Of a DNA stretch of 20,868 bases, positions 1 through 7,952 are shown piece by piece (position 1 is the first letter of the stretch; every line of letters starts with the position of its first letter). Source of the stretch: DASUNQ01 sp036277075. GTDB lineage: Bacteria > Acidobacteriota > Thermoanaerobaculia > Multivoradales > UBA5704. Location of the stretch: the NCBI GenBank assembly GCA_036277075.1, contig DASUNQ010000094.1, positions 1 to 20,868 on the forward strand, given 5' to 3'. The notes beneath the pieces were generated by a model. The model was given only the letters and a program-made list of their open reading frames with translations. It was not told the DNA's origin and ran no database searches. A program made the position numbers and the translations under genes.

Positions 1-904
1 CGAGCCCCGCCGCCATCGCCGGCAGGCGCGTGTCGACGCCGGCGAAGAGGTCCGCCGCCGCGCCGCCGCCGCCCCCTTCGACCCACCCGGCGCGCGCCTG
101 CCGCGGCCCGAGCTCGAGCAGCCGTCCCATGTCCTGCGAGCGGTGCTGGCTCCTGCTCGCCATCGCGAGCTGGTAGATCGAGCGGCCGGTGAGCGGGTCG
201 ACGAGGCCGGTCTCGATCGTCAGCGTCGTCGCCTCGCGGTCGAAGCCGGTCGAGCGGTAGAGCGCCTGCGGCCGCCACGGCGGCAGCCCCTCGGCGAGGA
301 GCTGCGGCACCGCGGCGGGGTCGCCGGCGGCGCGGTAGCCCTCGTGCGCCGCCACGCCGGCCGCCTGGTGCTGGCCGTGGTTGGGGTGCGGCGTGCCGCG
401 GAAGACCGACACCACGACCTGCGGCTTGAAGCGGCGCACGACGCGCACCACGTCCTCGAGCAGCGCCTCGCGCGGCCAGCGCGCGAAGGTCTCCTCGAGC
501 GAGCGGGTGTAGCCGAAGTCGTAGGCGCGGGTGAAGAACTGGCGGCCGCCGTCGATGGCGCGCGCCGCCAGCAGCTCGCGGCTGCGCAGGATGCCGAGCT
601 CGACGCCGAGCTCGGGACCGATCAGGTTCTGCCCCCCCTCGCCGCGCGAGAGCGAGAGGTACGCCGCCTCGCCTCCCATCCCGCGCGCGACGAGCGTCAG
701 GAGCTGCGTGTCCTCGTCGTCCGGATGCGCGCCGACGACGAGCAGCCGCTTGTGCGTCGTCAGCCGCGCCAGCGCCCGCTCGACCGCCGGAAAGCCCCCC
801 GTCGTCGGCGGCTCGAGCGCCGGCGGCGCGGCGCCGGCGCCGGCGCGCGGCGGCGCGGCGGTGAAGAGCAGGAGGACGGCGAGCGCGGGCGCGATTCGGC
901 GCAT
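1..904 (-). CDS. PIG-L/LmbE family deacetylase, secreted (C-terminal part off the left edge)
   Basis: The reading frame begins at the ATG at 904-902 and is still open at position 1, so about 301 residues are visible. Residues 1-22 look like a signal peptide (MRRIAPALAVLLLFTAA, then PPRAGAG), so the product is probably exported. The zinc-binding signature of the GlcNAc-PI de-N-acetylase/LmbE superfamily is present: GAHPDDED at about residues 58-65 and HPNHGQH at about 173-179. The loop GEGGQNLIGPELG between them is typical of the family. Members remove N-acetyl groups from amino sugars or related small molecules, using a metal bound by the HPDD and distal His residues. The exported, apparently long versions known from several phyla have no assigned substrate. 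The gene diverges from the beta-helix gene at 1025. The family assignment is secure; substrate and full length cannot be judged here. Confidence 0.9.
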   Translation of the reverse strand, partial: MRRIAPALAVLLLFTAAPPRAGAGAAPPALEPPTTGGFPAVERALARLTTHKRLLVVGAHPDDEDTQLLTLVARGMGGEAAYLSLSRGEGGQNLIGPELGVELGILRSRELLAARAIDGGRQFFTRAYDFGYTRSLEETFARWPREALLEDVVRVVRRFKPQVVVSVFRGTPHPNHGQHQAAGVAAHEGYRAAGDPAAVPQLLAEGLPPWRPQALYRSTGFDREATTLTIETGLVDPLTGRSIYQLAMASRSQHRSQDMGRLLELGPRQARAGWVEGGGGGAAADLFAGVDTRLPAMAAGL

Positions 905-1024
905 GAAGTCTCCGAGCGGCGCGGCAGTCTAGCAGCGGCCCTCAACGCGATCGATCGATGCGGCGTACACCTTGCAGCAGAACGACGCCACGCCCGCAGT
1001 GGCATCCATGAGGAGAAAACGACA
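905..1024. promoter_or_regulatory. divergent intergenic region between the deacetylase and beta-helix genes
   Basis: These 120 nt separate two divergent starts, so at least two promoters should lie here. A -10-like TAGACT for the minus-strand gene is at 931-926, without a convincing -35. A CGAT triplet repeat (948-959) contains the palindrome ATCGATCGAT and could be an operator or chance. For the plus-strand gene the only clear signal is a GAGGAG Shine-Dalgarno at 1010-1015, nine nt before the ATG. Confidence 0.35.
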
Positions 1025-2521
1025 ATGCACCGGAGTCTTTGCCCCCTCCCCCGGCAGCCGCACGCCCTCGCCCTGGCCGGCGCGCTGCTCCTCGCCGCGC
1101 TCCCCGCCGGCGCGGCGGTCTTCACGCCGACGCGCTTCGACGACCCGGCGGTCGGCGCCTGCAACGCCGACTGCTCGCTGCGCGAAGCGGTCGTCGCGGC
1201 CAACGCCAACCCCGGCGCCGACGTGATCGCGCTCGGTCCCGGCACCTACCTGCTGACGATCGCCGGTCCCGGCGAGGACGCCGCGGCGAGCGGCGACCTC
1301 GACGTCACCGGCGAGCTGGTGATCCTCGGCGACGGCGCCGCGAGCACCGTCATCGACACCCGCGGCGCAGACCGGCTGATCGATCTCCACGGCGCCGCCC
1401 TCGAGCTCGTGGGCGTCACGCTCGCCGGCGGCACCGTCGCCGGCAACGGCGGGCTGGTGCGCAACCTCGGCGGCGAGCTGACCGTCGCGCGCAGCCTGCT
1501 GACGACCGGCTCGGCCATCGACAGCTTCGGCGGCGCGATCTACAGCGACGGGACGCTCACCGTCGTGGAGAGCACCGTCTTCGGCAACGACGCCGGGAGC
1601 GGCGGCGGCATCGCCGCCCGGAACTCCCTCACCCTGGTCAACTCGACCCTCTCGGCCAACGCCGCGACCGCCCTCGGCGGCGGCCTCTACGTCTTCGCCG
1701 ACGTCGACGGGGTCGTGGCCAACACGACGATCACGGGCAACCGGGCGCAGCGCGCCGGCGGCGTCTACGTCGAGAGCGCCGCCTTCCTCGGCGGCAGCCC
1801 CGGCTTCCGCAACACGATCATCGCCCGCAACCACGCTCCCCAGGACACCGACTGCGCCGGATCCGCCGACTCGCTGGGCTTCAACCTGCTCGGCGTGGGC
1901 GGAGGCTGCTTCGACTTCACCGCCGCGCACGCCGACAACGTCGGCACCGCCGCGGCGCCGCTCGACCCGCGGCTCACCACGCTGGCCAACCACGGCGGCC
2001 CGACGCCGACACACGCGCCGTTGCCGGCCAGCCCGGCGGTGGACGGCGGCAACCCGGCGGCGCCGGGGAGCGGCGGCGACGCCTGCGAGGCCACCGACCA
2101 ACGCGGCGCCGACCGCCCCGGCAAAGGCAGCGCACGCTGCGACATCGGGGCCGTCGAGCTGACCGATCAGTGCGTCGCCGGAGGCGCCAACCTCTGCCTC
2201 GAGCAGGGCCGCTTCCAGGTGAGCGCGCGGTGGACGACGCCGCAGGGCCAGACCGGCGCGGCGGAGGCCGTGCAGCTCACCGACGACGCCGGCTACTTCT
2301 GGTTCTTCTCGCCGGAGAACGTCGAGCTGACGGTCAAGGTGCTCAACGCCTGCATCCCCGCCTTCAATCGCTACTGGGTGTTTCTCTCGGGGCTCACCAA
2401 CCTGCAGGTCGAGGTCCGCGTCGTCGACACCAAGACCGGCCAGACCAAGACCTACACCAACCCGCAGGGCCGCACCTTCCGCACCATCCTCGACACCCAG
2501 GCCTTCTCGACCTGCCCCTAG
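1025..2521 (+). CDS. secreted CSLREA / choice-of-anchor Q beta-helix protein with an extra C-terminal domain
   Basis: The product is 498 aa. The ATG at 1025 is chosen because GAGGAG (1010-1015) precedes it and a signal peptide follows at once (residues about 13-31, ending PAGAA); the frame stays open upstream, but that part reads like non-coding high-GC sequence. Residues 46-55 contain the CSLREA motif (CNADCSLREA), the hallmark of an N-terminal domain on secreted parallel beta-helix proteins. Residues about 95-330 carry short Gly/Asn/Ser-rich strands typical of right-handed beta-helix repeats. Residues about 330-380 match the choice-of-anchor Q ending (HGGPTPTHAPL, SPAVDGG, DQRGADRP, CDIGAVEL). 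Residues 381-498 form a separate domain starting CLEQGRFQVSARW and containing GYFWFFSPENVELTVKVL and DTKTGQ. I associate this module with secreted proteins of Acidobacteriota. Likely a cell-surface or extracellular protein; no catalytic site is evident. Confidence 0.85.
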   Translation: MHRSLCPLPRQPHALALAGALLLAALPAGAAVFTPTRFDDPAVGACNADCSLREAVVAANANPGADVIALGPGTYLLTIAGPGEDAAASGDLDVTGELVILGDGAASTVIDTRGADRLIDLHGAALELVGVTLAGGTVAGNGGLVRNLGGELTVARSLLTTGSAIDSFGGAIYSDGTLTVVESTVFGNDAGSGGGIAARNSLTLVNSTLSANAATALGGGLYVFADVDGVVANTTITGNRAQRAGGVYVESAAFLGGSPGFRNTIIARNHAPQDTDCAGSADSLGFNLLGVGGGCFDFTAAHADNVGTAAAPLDPRLTTLANHGGPTPTHAPLPASPAVDGGNPAAPGSGGDACEATDQRGADRPGKGSARCDIGAVELTDQCVAGGANLCLEQGRFQVSARWTTPQGQTGAAEAVQLTDDAGYFWFFSPENVELTVKVLNACIPAFNRYWVFLSGLTNLQVEVRVVDTKTGQTKTYTNPQGRTFRTILDTQAFSTCP

Positions 2522-2540
2522 GACGCGCAAACGAATCCGC

Positions 2541-2546
2541 TATCCT
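2541..2546 (+). promoter_or_regulatory. candidate -10 element for sucA (leaderless start)
   Basis: TATCCT (four of six matches to TATAAT) ends six nt before the GTG start at 2553, which would place the transcription start at or next to the start codon. There is no Shine-Dalgarno sequence in the 31-nt gap after the beta-helix gene. No clear -35 is visible. The same geometry recurs upstream of the RHH gene at 11914. Confidence 0.35.
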
Positions 2547-2552
2547 CCGCCC

Positions 2553-5036
2553 GTGGACTTGAGCCAGGCCATCCTGGAGGCTCAACGGGCGGAGGGAGCG
2601 GAGGACCGCGTCCTCGAGGCGTTCCGCCGCTGGGGGTACCTGGCGGCGGACCTCGATCCGCTCGACCGGCTCGTCCCCGAGCCGCTGCCCGAGCTGAGCG
2701 CCGAGGAGGCCGCGGCCGCGGAGCGGGCCCGCCGCTGGTACGCCGGGCCGATCGGCGCCGAGTTCATGCACATCCCCGATCCCTCGCGGCGGCGCTGGGT
2801 GCAGGAGCGGATGGAGGGGCCGGCGCCCGCGGTCGACCGCGACCGCGTGCTCGAGGAGCTCCTCAAGGCCGACCTCTTCGAGCAGGTCCTCCAGGCCCGC
2901 TACCTCGGCACCAAGCGCTTCTCGATCGAAGGGGTGGACGCTCTCCTGCCGCTGCTCACCGAGATGCTCGAGGAGTGCGCCGCGCGCCAGGCCGAGCAGG
3001 TCGTCCTGGCGATGAGCCACCGCGGGCGGCTCAACGTCATGGTCCACACCGTCGGGCGCCCCGCGGCCGAGATCTTCGCCGGCTTCGAGGACGTCGATCC
3101 GCGCAGCGTCATGGGCGCGGGCGACGTCAAGTACCACATGGGCGCGACCGGCAGCTTCCGCGCCCGCAACGGCCGCGAGCTGGCGATCCACCTGGTCTCC
3201 AACCCGAGCCACCTCGAGGCCGTCGACCCGATCGCCGTCGGCCGCGTGCGCGCCAAGCAGACGCGGCGCGGCGGCGACGCGCGGCGGCAGGTGGTGCCGA
3301 TCCTCCTCCACGGCGACGCCGCCTTCGCCGGCCAGGGGGTCCTCGCCGAGACCCTCAACATGGCCGAGCTTCCCGGCTTCGACGTCGGCGGCACGATCCA
3401 CGTCGTCGTCAACAACCTGATCGGCTTCACCACCGAGCCGCGCAGCCTCCATTCCTCGCGCTTCGCCTCGGACGTGGCGCGGCGGCTGCCGATCCCGATC
3501 TTCCACGTCAACGGCGAGGAGCTCGAGGCGGTGGTCAGGGTCGCGGCGATGGCGGTCGACTACCGCGCCGCCTTCGGCGAGGACGTGATCGTCGACCTGA
3601 TCGGCTTCCGCCGCCACGGCCACAGCGAGGTCGACGACCCGACGATCACCCAGCCCGTGCTCTACAAGAAGATCGGCGCGCGGCCGCCGCTGTGGCGGCT
3701 GTACGCCGAGCGCATCGGGCTGCCGGCGGCCGACGTCGAGGCGCGGGCGGGGCGGGTGCGGCAGCACTTCGAGGCCGAGCACCAGCGCGCCGAGACGATC
3801 GAAAAGAAGCCGACCCTGCGCACGCTGCCGCCCTACTGGGACCACTTCCCCGGCGGCGCCTGGCGGCCCGAGTACGAGGTGGCCACCGGCCTCCCGCCCG
3901 AGGAGGTGGCGCGCCTCGGCGCCCGGCTCGCCGCCGTGCCGGCCGGCTTCAACGTCCACGAGAAGATCCGGCGCCTCCTCGAGCAGCGCGCCGAGATGGC
4001 GGCCGGCAGGCGGCCGCTCGACTACGGCATGACCGAGGCGCTCGCCTTCGCTGCGCTCGCCGCCGCCGGCGTGCCGGTCCGCTTCAGCGGCCAGGACAGC
4101 CGCCGCGGCACCTTCAACCAGCGCCACGCGGTGCTGATCGACGTCGCCACCAACGCCGAGCACCTGCCGCTCCAGCACGTCGCGCCGGACCAGGCGCGCT
4201 TCGAGATCTACGACTCGAGCCTCTCGGAGGCGGCCGTCCTCGGCTTCGAGTACGGCTACAGCCGCGACTTCCCCGAGACGCTCGTCCTCTGGGAGGCGCA
4301 GTTCGGGGACTTCGCCAACGGCGCGCAGATCATCATCGACCAGTTCGTCACCGCCGGCGAGGACAAGTGGGGCCTCCTGTCGGGGGTCGTGCTGCTGCTG
4401 CCGCACGGCTACGAGGGGCAGGGGCCGGAGCACTCGAGCGCCCGCCTCGAGCGCTTCCTCCAGCTCGCCGCCGAGGACAACATCCAGGTCGCCCAGCCGT
4501 CGACCGCCGCGCAGTACTTCCACCTCCTGCGCCGCCAGGCGCTCCGCCCCTGGCGCAAGCCGCTCGTCGTCTTCACCCCGAAGAGCATGCTGCGGCACAA
4601 GGACAGCGCCTCGACCGTCGCCGACCTCGGCCGCGAGCGCTACGCGAACGTGCTGGGCGAGCCGGGGGTCGAGGGGGCCGAGCGGGTGGTGCTGGCGACG
4701 GGCAAGATCGTCCACGAGCTGCGCCGCGAGCGCGAGCGGCTGGGCGAGAAGGCGACCGCGGTCGTCGCCCTCGAGCAGCTCTACCCGTTCCCGGAAAAGG
4801 AGCTCGCCGCCGAGCTCGCCCGCCACCCCGAAGCGCGCGACCTCGTCTGGGTTCAGGAGGAGCCCGCCAACATGGGCGCCCTCTCCTTCGTCCTCCCGCG
4901 CCTGGAGCGCGTCGCCGGCCGCCCCGTGCGCTCCGTCAAGCGCTCGGCGTCAGGCAGCCCGGCCACGGGGTCGGCCAAGGCGCATGCGCTGGAGCAGAAG
5001 ACGCTCCTGGCGCTGGCATTCGGGAGCGGGGGGTAG
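2553..5036 (+). CDS. sucA: 2-oxoglutarate dehydrogenase E1 component (thiamine-diphosphate dependent), N-terminally short
   Basis: This 827-aa protein catalyses decarboxylation of 2-oxoglutarate on thiamine diphosphate and passes the succinyl group to the lipoyl arm of E2 in the TCA cycle. Family landmarks occur in order: FMHIPDPSRRRWVQ (about 71-84), RYLGTKRFSIEG (116-127), MSHRGRLNVM (154-163), GDVKYHMGATGSF (190-202), SNPSHLEAVDP (216-226), HGDAAFAGQG (253-262) and VVNNLIGFTT (285-294), which form the cofactor site, then RRHGHSEVDDP (353-363). The C-terminal half has GQDSRRGTFNQRHAV and EGQGPEHSSARLERF. Typical SucA proteins are about 930 aa. Here the first residues (FRRWGYLAADLDPL) already correspond to the usual RxRGHLxAxLDPL segment, so the N-terminal E2-binding/extension region is missing. 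The GTG start lacks a Shine-Dalgarno and may be leaderless. No E2 or E3 gene adjoins it. Confidence 0.95.
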   Translation: MDLSQAILEAQRAEGAEDRVLEAFRRWGYLAADLDPLDRLVPEPLPELSAEEAAAAERARRWYAGPIGAEFMHIPDPSRRRWVQERMEGPAPAVDRDRVLEELLKADLFEQVLQARYLGTKRFSIEGVDALLPLLTEMLEECAARQAEQVVLAMSHRGRLNVMVHTVGRPAAEIFAGFEDVDPRSVMGAGDVKYHMGATGSFRARNGRELAIHLVSNPSHLEAVDPIAVGRVRAKQTRRGGDARRQVVPILLHGDAAFAGQGVLAETLNMAELPGFDVGGTIHVVVNNLIGFTTEPRSLHSSRFASDVARRLPIPIFHVNGEELEAVVRVAAMAVDYRAAFGEDVIVDLIGFRRHGHSEVDDPTITQPVLYKKIGARPPLWRLYAERIGLPAADVEARAGRVRQHFEAEHQRAETIEKKPTLRTLPPYWDHFPGGAWRPEYEVATGLPPEEVARLGARLAAVPAGFNVHEKIRRLLEQRAEMAAGRRPLDYGMTEALAFAALAAAGVPVRFSGQDSRRGTFNQRHAVLIDVATNAEHLPLQHVAPDQARFEIYDSSLSEAAVLGFEYGYSRDFPETLVLWEAQFGDFANGAQIIIDQFVTAGEDKWGLLSGVVLLLPHGYEGQGPEHSSARLERFLQLAAEDNIQVAQPSTAAQYFHLLRRQALRPWRKPLVVFTPKSMLRHKDSASTVADLGRERYANVLGEPGVEGAERVVLATGKIVHELRRERERLGEKATAVVALEQLYPFPEKELAAELARHPEARDLVWVQEEPANMGALSFVLPRLERVAGRPVRSVKRSASGSPATGSAKAHALEQKTLLALAFGSGG

Positions 5037-5047
5037 GCGAGACTACC

Positions 5048-5065
5048 CTTCGCTGTGGCGCGAAG
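5048..5065 (+). terminator. hairpin after sucA, terminator-like without a U-tract
   Basis: CTTCGC (5048-5053) pairs with GCGAAG (5060-5065) across a 6-nt loop, starting 11 nt after the sucA stop. No T-run follows, so intrinsic termination is only possible. The rest of the gap (5066-5224), between sucA and the convergent membrane-protein gene, shows no gene; a short GGGAG/CTCCC inverted repeat at 5219-5235 overlaps that gene's stop codon. Confidence 0.3.
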
Positions 5066-5224
5066 AGTGTGAGTTCAGAGACTCTGCTGCGTCTCCTTGG
5101 GTCGAACTAGATCACCTTCGTCTGCGGCTGGTTACCGCAAGTAGCGCTCTAAAGAGTCGCACGCAACAGGCCGTCGCTTGACTCGGCAGACCCGATGGAA
5201 AGAGCTCAATATTGGACAGGGAGG

Positions 5225-5947
5225 TCAACTCTCCCTTCGGACAGAGAGCTTCTGCCACAGATTCCGGAACTGAGCGCTCGCCTCTTTGCAAACGGCGTTG
5301 ATCTCCTCCTCCACTACTGCAAAGGGGAAATGGACAATCTCCTTCGGTGGTTGAACCCCTTTCTTGAACCGTCCCGGAGATGGAAGCGGCAATGTGGGGA
5401 TTTCCTTGTCGAGCGGATCGAACCTTCTCCTCACCTCATTCAACTTGCCATGAAGCTTCGTTGCTCGTCCACGATCTTGCCGATGCAATGTAGCGAGAGT
5501 AAAATGTAGAAACACCAGATCACGCGTCGAGTCGAGAAACCGTTGAAGAAGATAGATCCTCTCCAACTGGTAAAATGCGACCTGGAAAGCCAAACCTGTC
5601 TCGGCCAAAGCCTCGATAGCGCTGCCCAATTCTACGGCTCTCGTGCTTTGCTGCGTTGCCTCTATCTCCGCCTTTTCGGTCCTGGAACGAGCAACGTCCA
5701 GCTCGCACCGGATGTCTTTAACGGCGTTTTCTCGCTCCTGCACTCTTACCCTAAGCTCCTGAAGCATGCTCTCTTTAAGGCCCAGGAGATCCGACTGCGC
5801 GTCGTAACGCAGCTGGTAAAGGCGGAGAAGAAACTTCGTCATCACAGTCGTAGCTAGCCCAGTCAGCACGAGGATGAGTAGAAGGTGAAAGGCAGTCAGT
5901 GAACGCAGATTCTCAAGAACGTACCGGATGAGTTCGTTCACAGCCAT
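5225..5947 (-). CDS. membrane-anchored coiled-coil protein, second gene of the GHKL operon
   Basis: I do not recognise this 240-aa protein as a named family. Residues about 18-42 (from LTAFHLLLILVLTG to VMTKFLL) form one hydrophobic membrane span. Residues about 43-115 are charged and heptad-like (for example KESMLQELRVRVQERENAV), predicting a long coiled coil. The remainder is mixed alpha-helical (QLERIYLLQRFLDS), with a Pro-rich patch (LPLPSPG) near residue 190. It probably sits in the inner membrane with the coiled coil in the cytoplasm; topology is inferred. The ATG at 5947 lies 10 nt after the stop of the ATPase gene, with GGAG just before it, so the two genes are almost certainly co-transcribed. 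The base composition (50% G+C at 5281-5340) is far below that of sucA, suggesting transfer. A role as membrane partner or effector of the ATPase is inference. Confidence 0.75.
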   Translation of the reverse strand: MAVNELIRYVLENLRSLTAFHLLLILVLTGLATTVMTKFLLRLYQLRYDAQSDLLGLKESMLQELRVRVQERENAVKDIRCELDVARSRTEKAEIEATQQSTRAVELGSAIEALAETGLAFQVAFYQLERIYLLQRFLDSTRDLVFLHFTLATLHRQDRGRATKLHGKLNEVRRRFDPLDKEIPTLPLPSPGRFKKGVQPPKEIVHFPFAVVEEEINAVCKEASAQFRNLWQKLSVRRES

Positions 5948-5957
5948 TGGCTCCGGA

Positions 5958-7790
5958 CTAACTCGCCCTCTGTTTCAGTGAACCGAGTTTACTGCCGAGA
6001 CTACGGCTAATTGCGAAGTCGAGGTGATAGCGAGGCATGACTGCAGCGGTTAAGGCCTCCTCAGAAAGGGCCCTACCGATGTCGTCGACTGGCCACTCAC
6101 GCGCGCCCTCAAGGGCCTGAACTCCAATGACTGCTTCGATCAAGCTCTGCTGAAACCACTCGCGCACAACACCTTCTACTACCTTGCGGGCTCCCGCAAC
6201 CTCGGAGTACCGGCCAGCCCAACGGGCAATCATGTCCTGGAAGACGCGAAAATCGGCGTTGATCTGCAATAGGTTCTGATCAGGGAGAAACTTCGCTGCT
6301 CGATCCTCAAGGAAGCCCGGCTCGCGAGTTCCCTCCTCGGCACTGACCCACATCACCTCCGGAAATGGATCTGTCTTGACCTTAGAGGCAGGTCGGCCTG
6401 TCTCGGTGGCGAAAACAGCATAGACGTCTCCAGCGCGCCCACCCTTGCCACCTGATCTTGGGTTGCGGCTGATGCGACGTTCTAGCTCCTCGATAAGCGG
6501 CCTGCCGCCGCGGCGAGGCACCTCTTCGTCCATCAGAAAGTCACCCAAAGGAGTTGGACGGTACCGACTTAGTTTGAAGAGATCGCTGATTTGCTTGAGA
6601 CGCTCCCGGATTGCCTCCGCATAGTCGCGGGTAGTGGACGCCGAAGCCGTGGCCTCGATGAGCTGCTTGATCTCAGCGGGCATCTTGTCGCGGAACTCCG
6701 CCGCCCACTCGGCCCATGGGAGCGGCTCGCTGTTGACGAGGAGCTGAGTTCGCGCTGTATTCGTGGTGAGCTCTTGCTTCCTGGAAGGTCTCGGCTCGAG
6801 GTAGATCACGACCCGGTTATAGCCGAGGATCACGCCGAATTGCTGGAGGCGAGCCACGCCTCCTCTGCCAGTCTCGATTTCGTATAGTTCATCCTTGTGC
6901 AGGGCGGCGACATGGCCATTGGAGTTCACGAACCCGGAATTCTGGCTTAGAGCGGGTGCGTCTTCGAGAATCCACCAATGCACTAACGCCCCGTTAAGTT
7001 CGCGCCGGCCCGAGAAGACTGAATGCTCGTCTAAATACGCCTTCTGCCCTGTCACCGTGCGGAGGAGGTTTCTGTCACTGTCGGTGCGAGGGTGTTCCCA
7101 ACCTTCGCGTGCACGCACCGGAATTCCATCCGGGAACCGAAAGTAGCGGGTATTGAGGTATTTTGCGATCCAGCGAGATGGGCTCGGGGCAGCCTCAGGC
7201 GCCTTCATGGTGTGATCCTCCTCGCGTTTGCCGAGGAGCACGACCATCGTTCCATGATCCTGGATCGGATCGGGCTTCACAGAGGCTTCTATGGACTGCC
7301 AGTAGTCGAATGTTCCATCAGGGCGCTCGAATTGGCGCAACCCATATTGGCCGGTATCAGGGTCCCGCCACAAGTGAATCATTGCGCCCTCTCCATCTTT
7401 CCAAGAGAGGTAAATCAGGCCGGCATGATTTCGCGTCGCAGCCGCGATCTTCGCGCCGATGCCAAAGTTGCCGTGATGTGATTGGGGAGTAATGGATGAG
7501 GAGAGTTGGTTGATGTAGTCTCTCATCTCGGGCCCCGTCATGCCGTCGCCCGTATCGGCGACGGCAAGCTTGAACACCCCATCTCCAGCCAGGTCGAAGC
7601 GATTCCAGTCGACGTCCCAGCGGACCTCACCCTTCTTTGTGGGAGTTCGCTGGATTGCCTCGATACTGTTTTGGGTTAGCTCGCGTAGAAACTGAAGCGG
7701 TGCACAGTCTTGTCCGAGGCGATCCAACATGAAGCCAATGTTGTTGACTGAGAGAGCAAGAGTCTTCTTCGAGGGAGAAGGGTGGGACAT
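5958..7790 (-). CDS. stand-alone GHKL-fold (HSP90/MutL-like) ATP-binding protein
   Basis: The protein is 610 aa. The ATG at 7790 is preceded by AAAGGA with a 7-nt spacer. The N-terminal domain has all the motifs of a GHKL ATPase: an N-box ELTQNSIEAI (residues 38-46, with E37 just before and N41), G1 box DTGDGM (79-84), G2 box GNFGIGAKI (107-115) and a GT-containing strand DHGTMVVLL (178-186). GHKL ATPases use ATP-driven lid closure and dimerisation to act as switches (HSP90, MutL, gyrase B, MORC). There is no histidine-kinase H-box, no MutL endonuclease motif and no topoisomerase TOPRIM. Residues about 190-610 match nothing I can name, including a segment NSGFVNSNGHVAALHKDELYE split here as NSGFVNSNG then HVAALHKDELYE, and a basic Gly-rich linker (RNPRSGGKGGRAGD). 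The gene is compositionally foreign (47% G+C at 6541-6600) and sits in an accessory block. A defence or stress role is plausible but unproven. Confidence 0.85.
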   Translation of the reverse strand: MSHPSPSKKTLALSVNNIGFMLDRLGQDCAPLQFLRELTQNSIEAIQRTPTKKGEVRWDVDWNRFDLAGDGVFKLAVADTGDGMTGPEMRDYINQLSSSITPQSHHGNFGIGAKIAAATRNHAGLIYLSWKDGEGAMIHLWRDPDTGQYGLRQFERPDGTFDYWQSIEASVKPDPIQDHGTMVVLLGKREEDHTMKAPEAAPSPSRWIAKYLNTRYFRFPDGIPVRAREGWEHPRTDSDRNLLRTVTGQKAYLDEHSVFSGRRELNGALVHWWILEDAPALSQNSGFVNSNGHVAALHKDELYEIETGRGGVARLQQFGVILGYNRVVIYLEPRPSRKQELTTNTARTQLLVNSEPLPWAEWAAEFRDKMPAEIKQLIEATASASTTRDYAEAIRERLKQISDLFKLSRYRPTPLGDFLMDEEVPRRGGRPLIEELERRISRNPRSGGKGGRAGDVYAVFATETGRPASKVKTDPFPEVMWVSAEEGTREPGFLEDRAAKFLPDQNLLQINADFRVFQDMIARWAGRYSEVAGARKVVEGVVREWFQQSLIEAVIGVQALEGAREWPVDDIGRALSEEALTAAVMPRYHLDFAISRSLGSKLGSLKQRAS

Positions 7791-7806
7791 GAGGACGTCC
7801 TTTCTA

Positions 7807-7830
7807 GAGAGGCAGGGATCGCGGCCTCTC
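7807..7830 (-). promoter_or_regulatory. inverted repeat in the leader of the GHKL operon
   Basis: GAGAGGC (7807-7813) and GCCTCTC (7824-7830) are a perfect 7-bp inverted repeat with a 10-nt loop. It lies 17 nt upstream of the ATPase start codon and next to its AAAGGA ribosome binding site, so it could be an operator or a 5' UTR hairpin influencing translation. Confidence 0.35.
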
Positions 7831-7920
7831 GATCAAGGGGGCCAGGCAGCCGTCAGCGCGGATGGGAGGCACAATGCCAGCGGTCCGCGCCTTGGGCAGC
7901 TAAGGCCCTGTGGCGTGCAG

Positions 7921-7952
7921 AGTGTAGCGTACGAATGCCCGTTCGGGAACGG
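7921..7952 (-). promoter_or_regulatory. candidate promoter and palindromic operator for the GHKL operon
   Basis: On the minus strand a perfect dyad CCGTTC-GG-GAACGG (7952-7939) is followed by TACACT (7926-7921), a fair -10 element. The -35 position would overlap the dyad (TTCCCG with a 17-nt spacer), a layout expected for a repressor site or an activator-dependent promoter. It implies a leader of roughly 120 nt before the start at 7790. Confidence 0.35.

Noticed and set aside
143..1024. An N-terminal extension of the beta-helix gene back to 143
   Set aside because: It would overlap the deacetylase gene on the other strand and would bury the signal peptide and GAGGAG site that mark the start at 1025.
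2394..4826. A long minus-strand frame opposite sucA
   Set aside because: It is antisense to a gene with unmistakable catalytic motifs; long antisense frames are normal in DNA of this composition.
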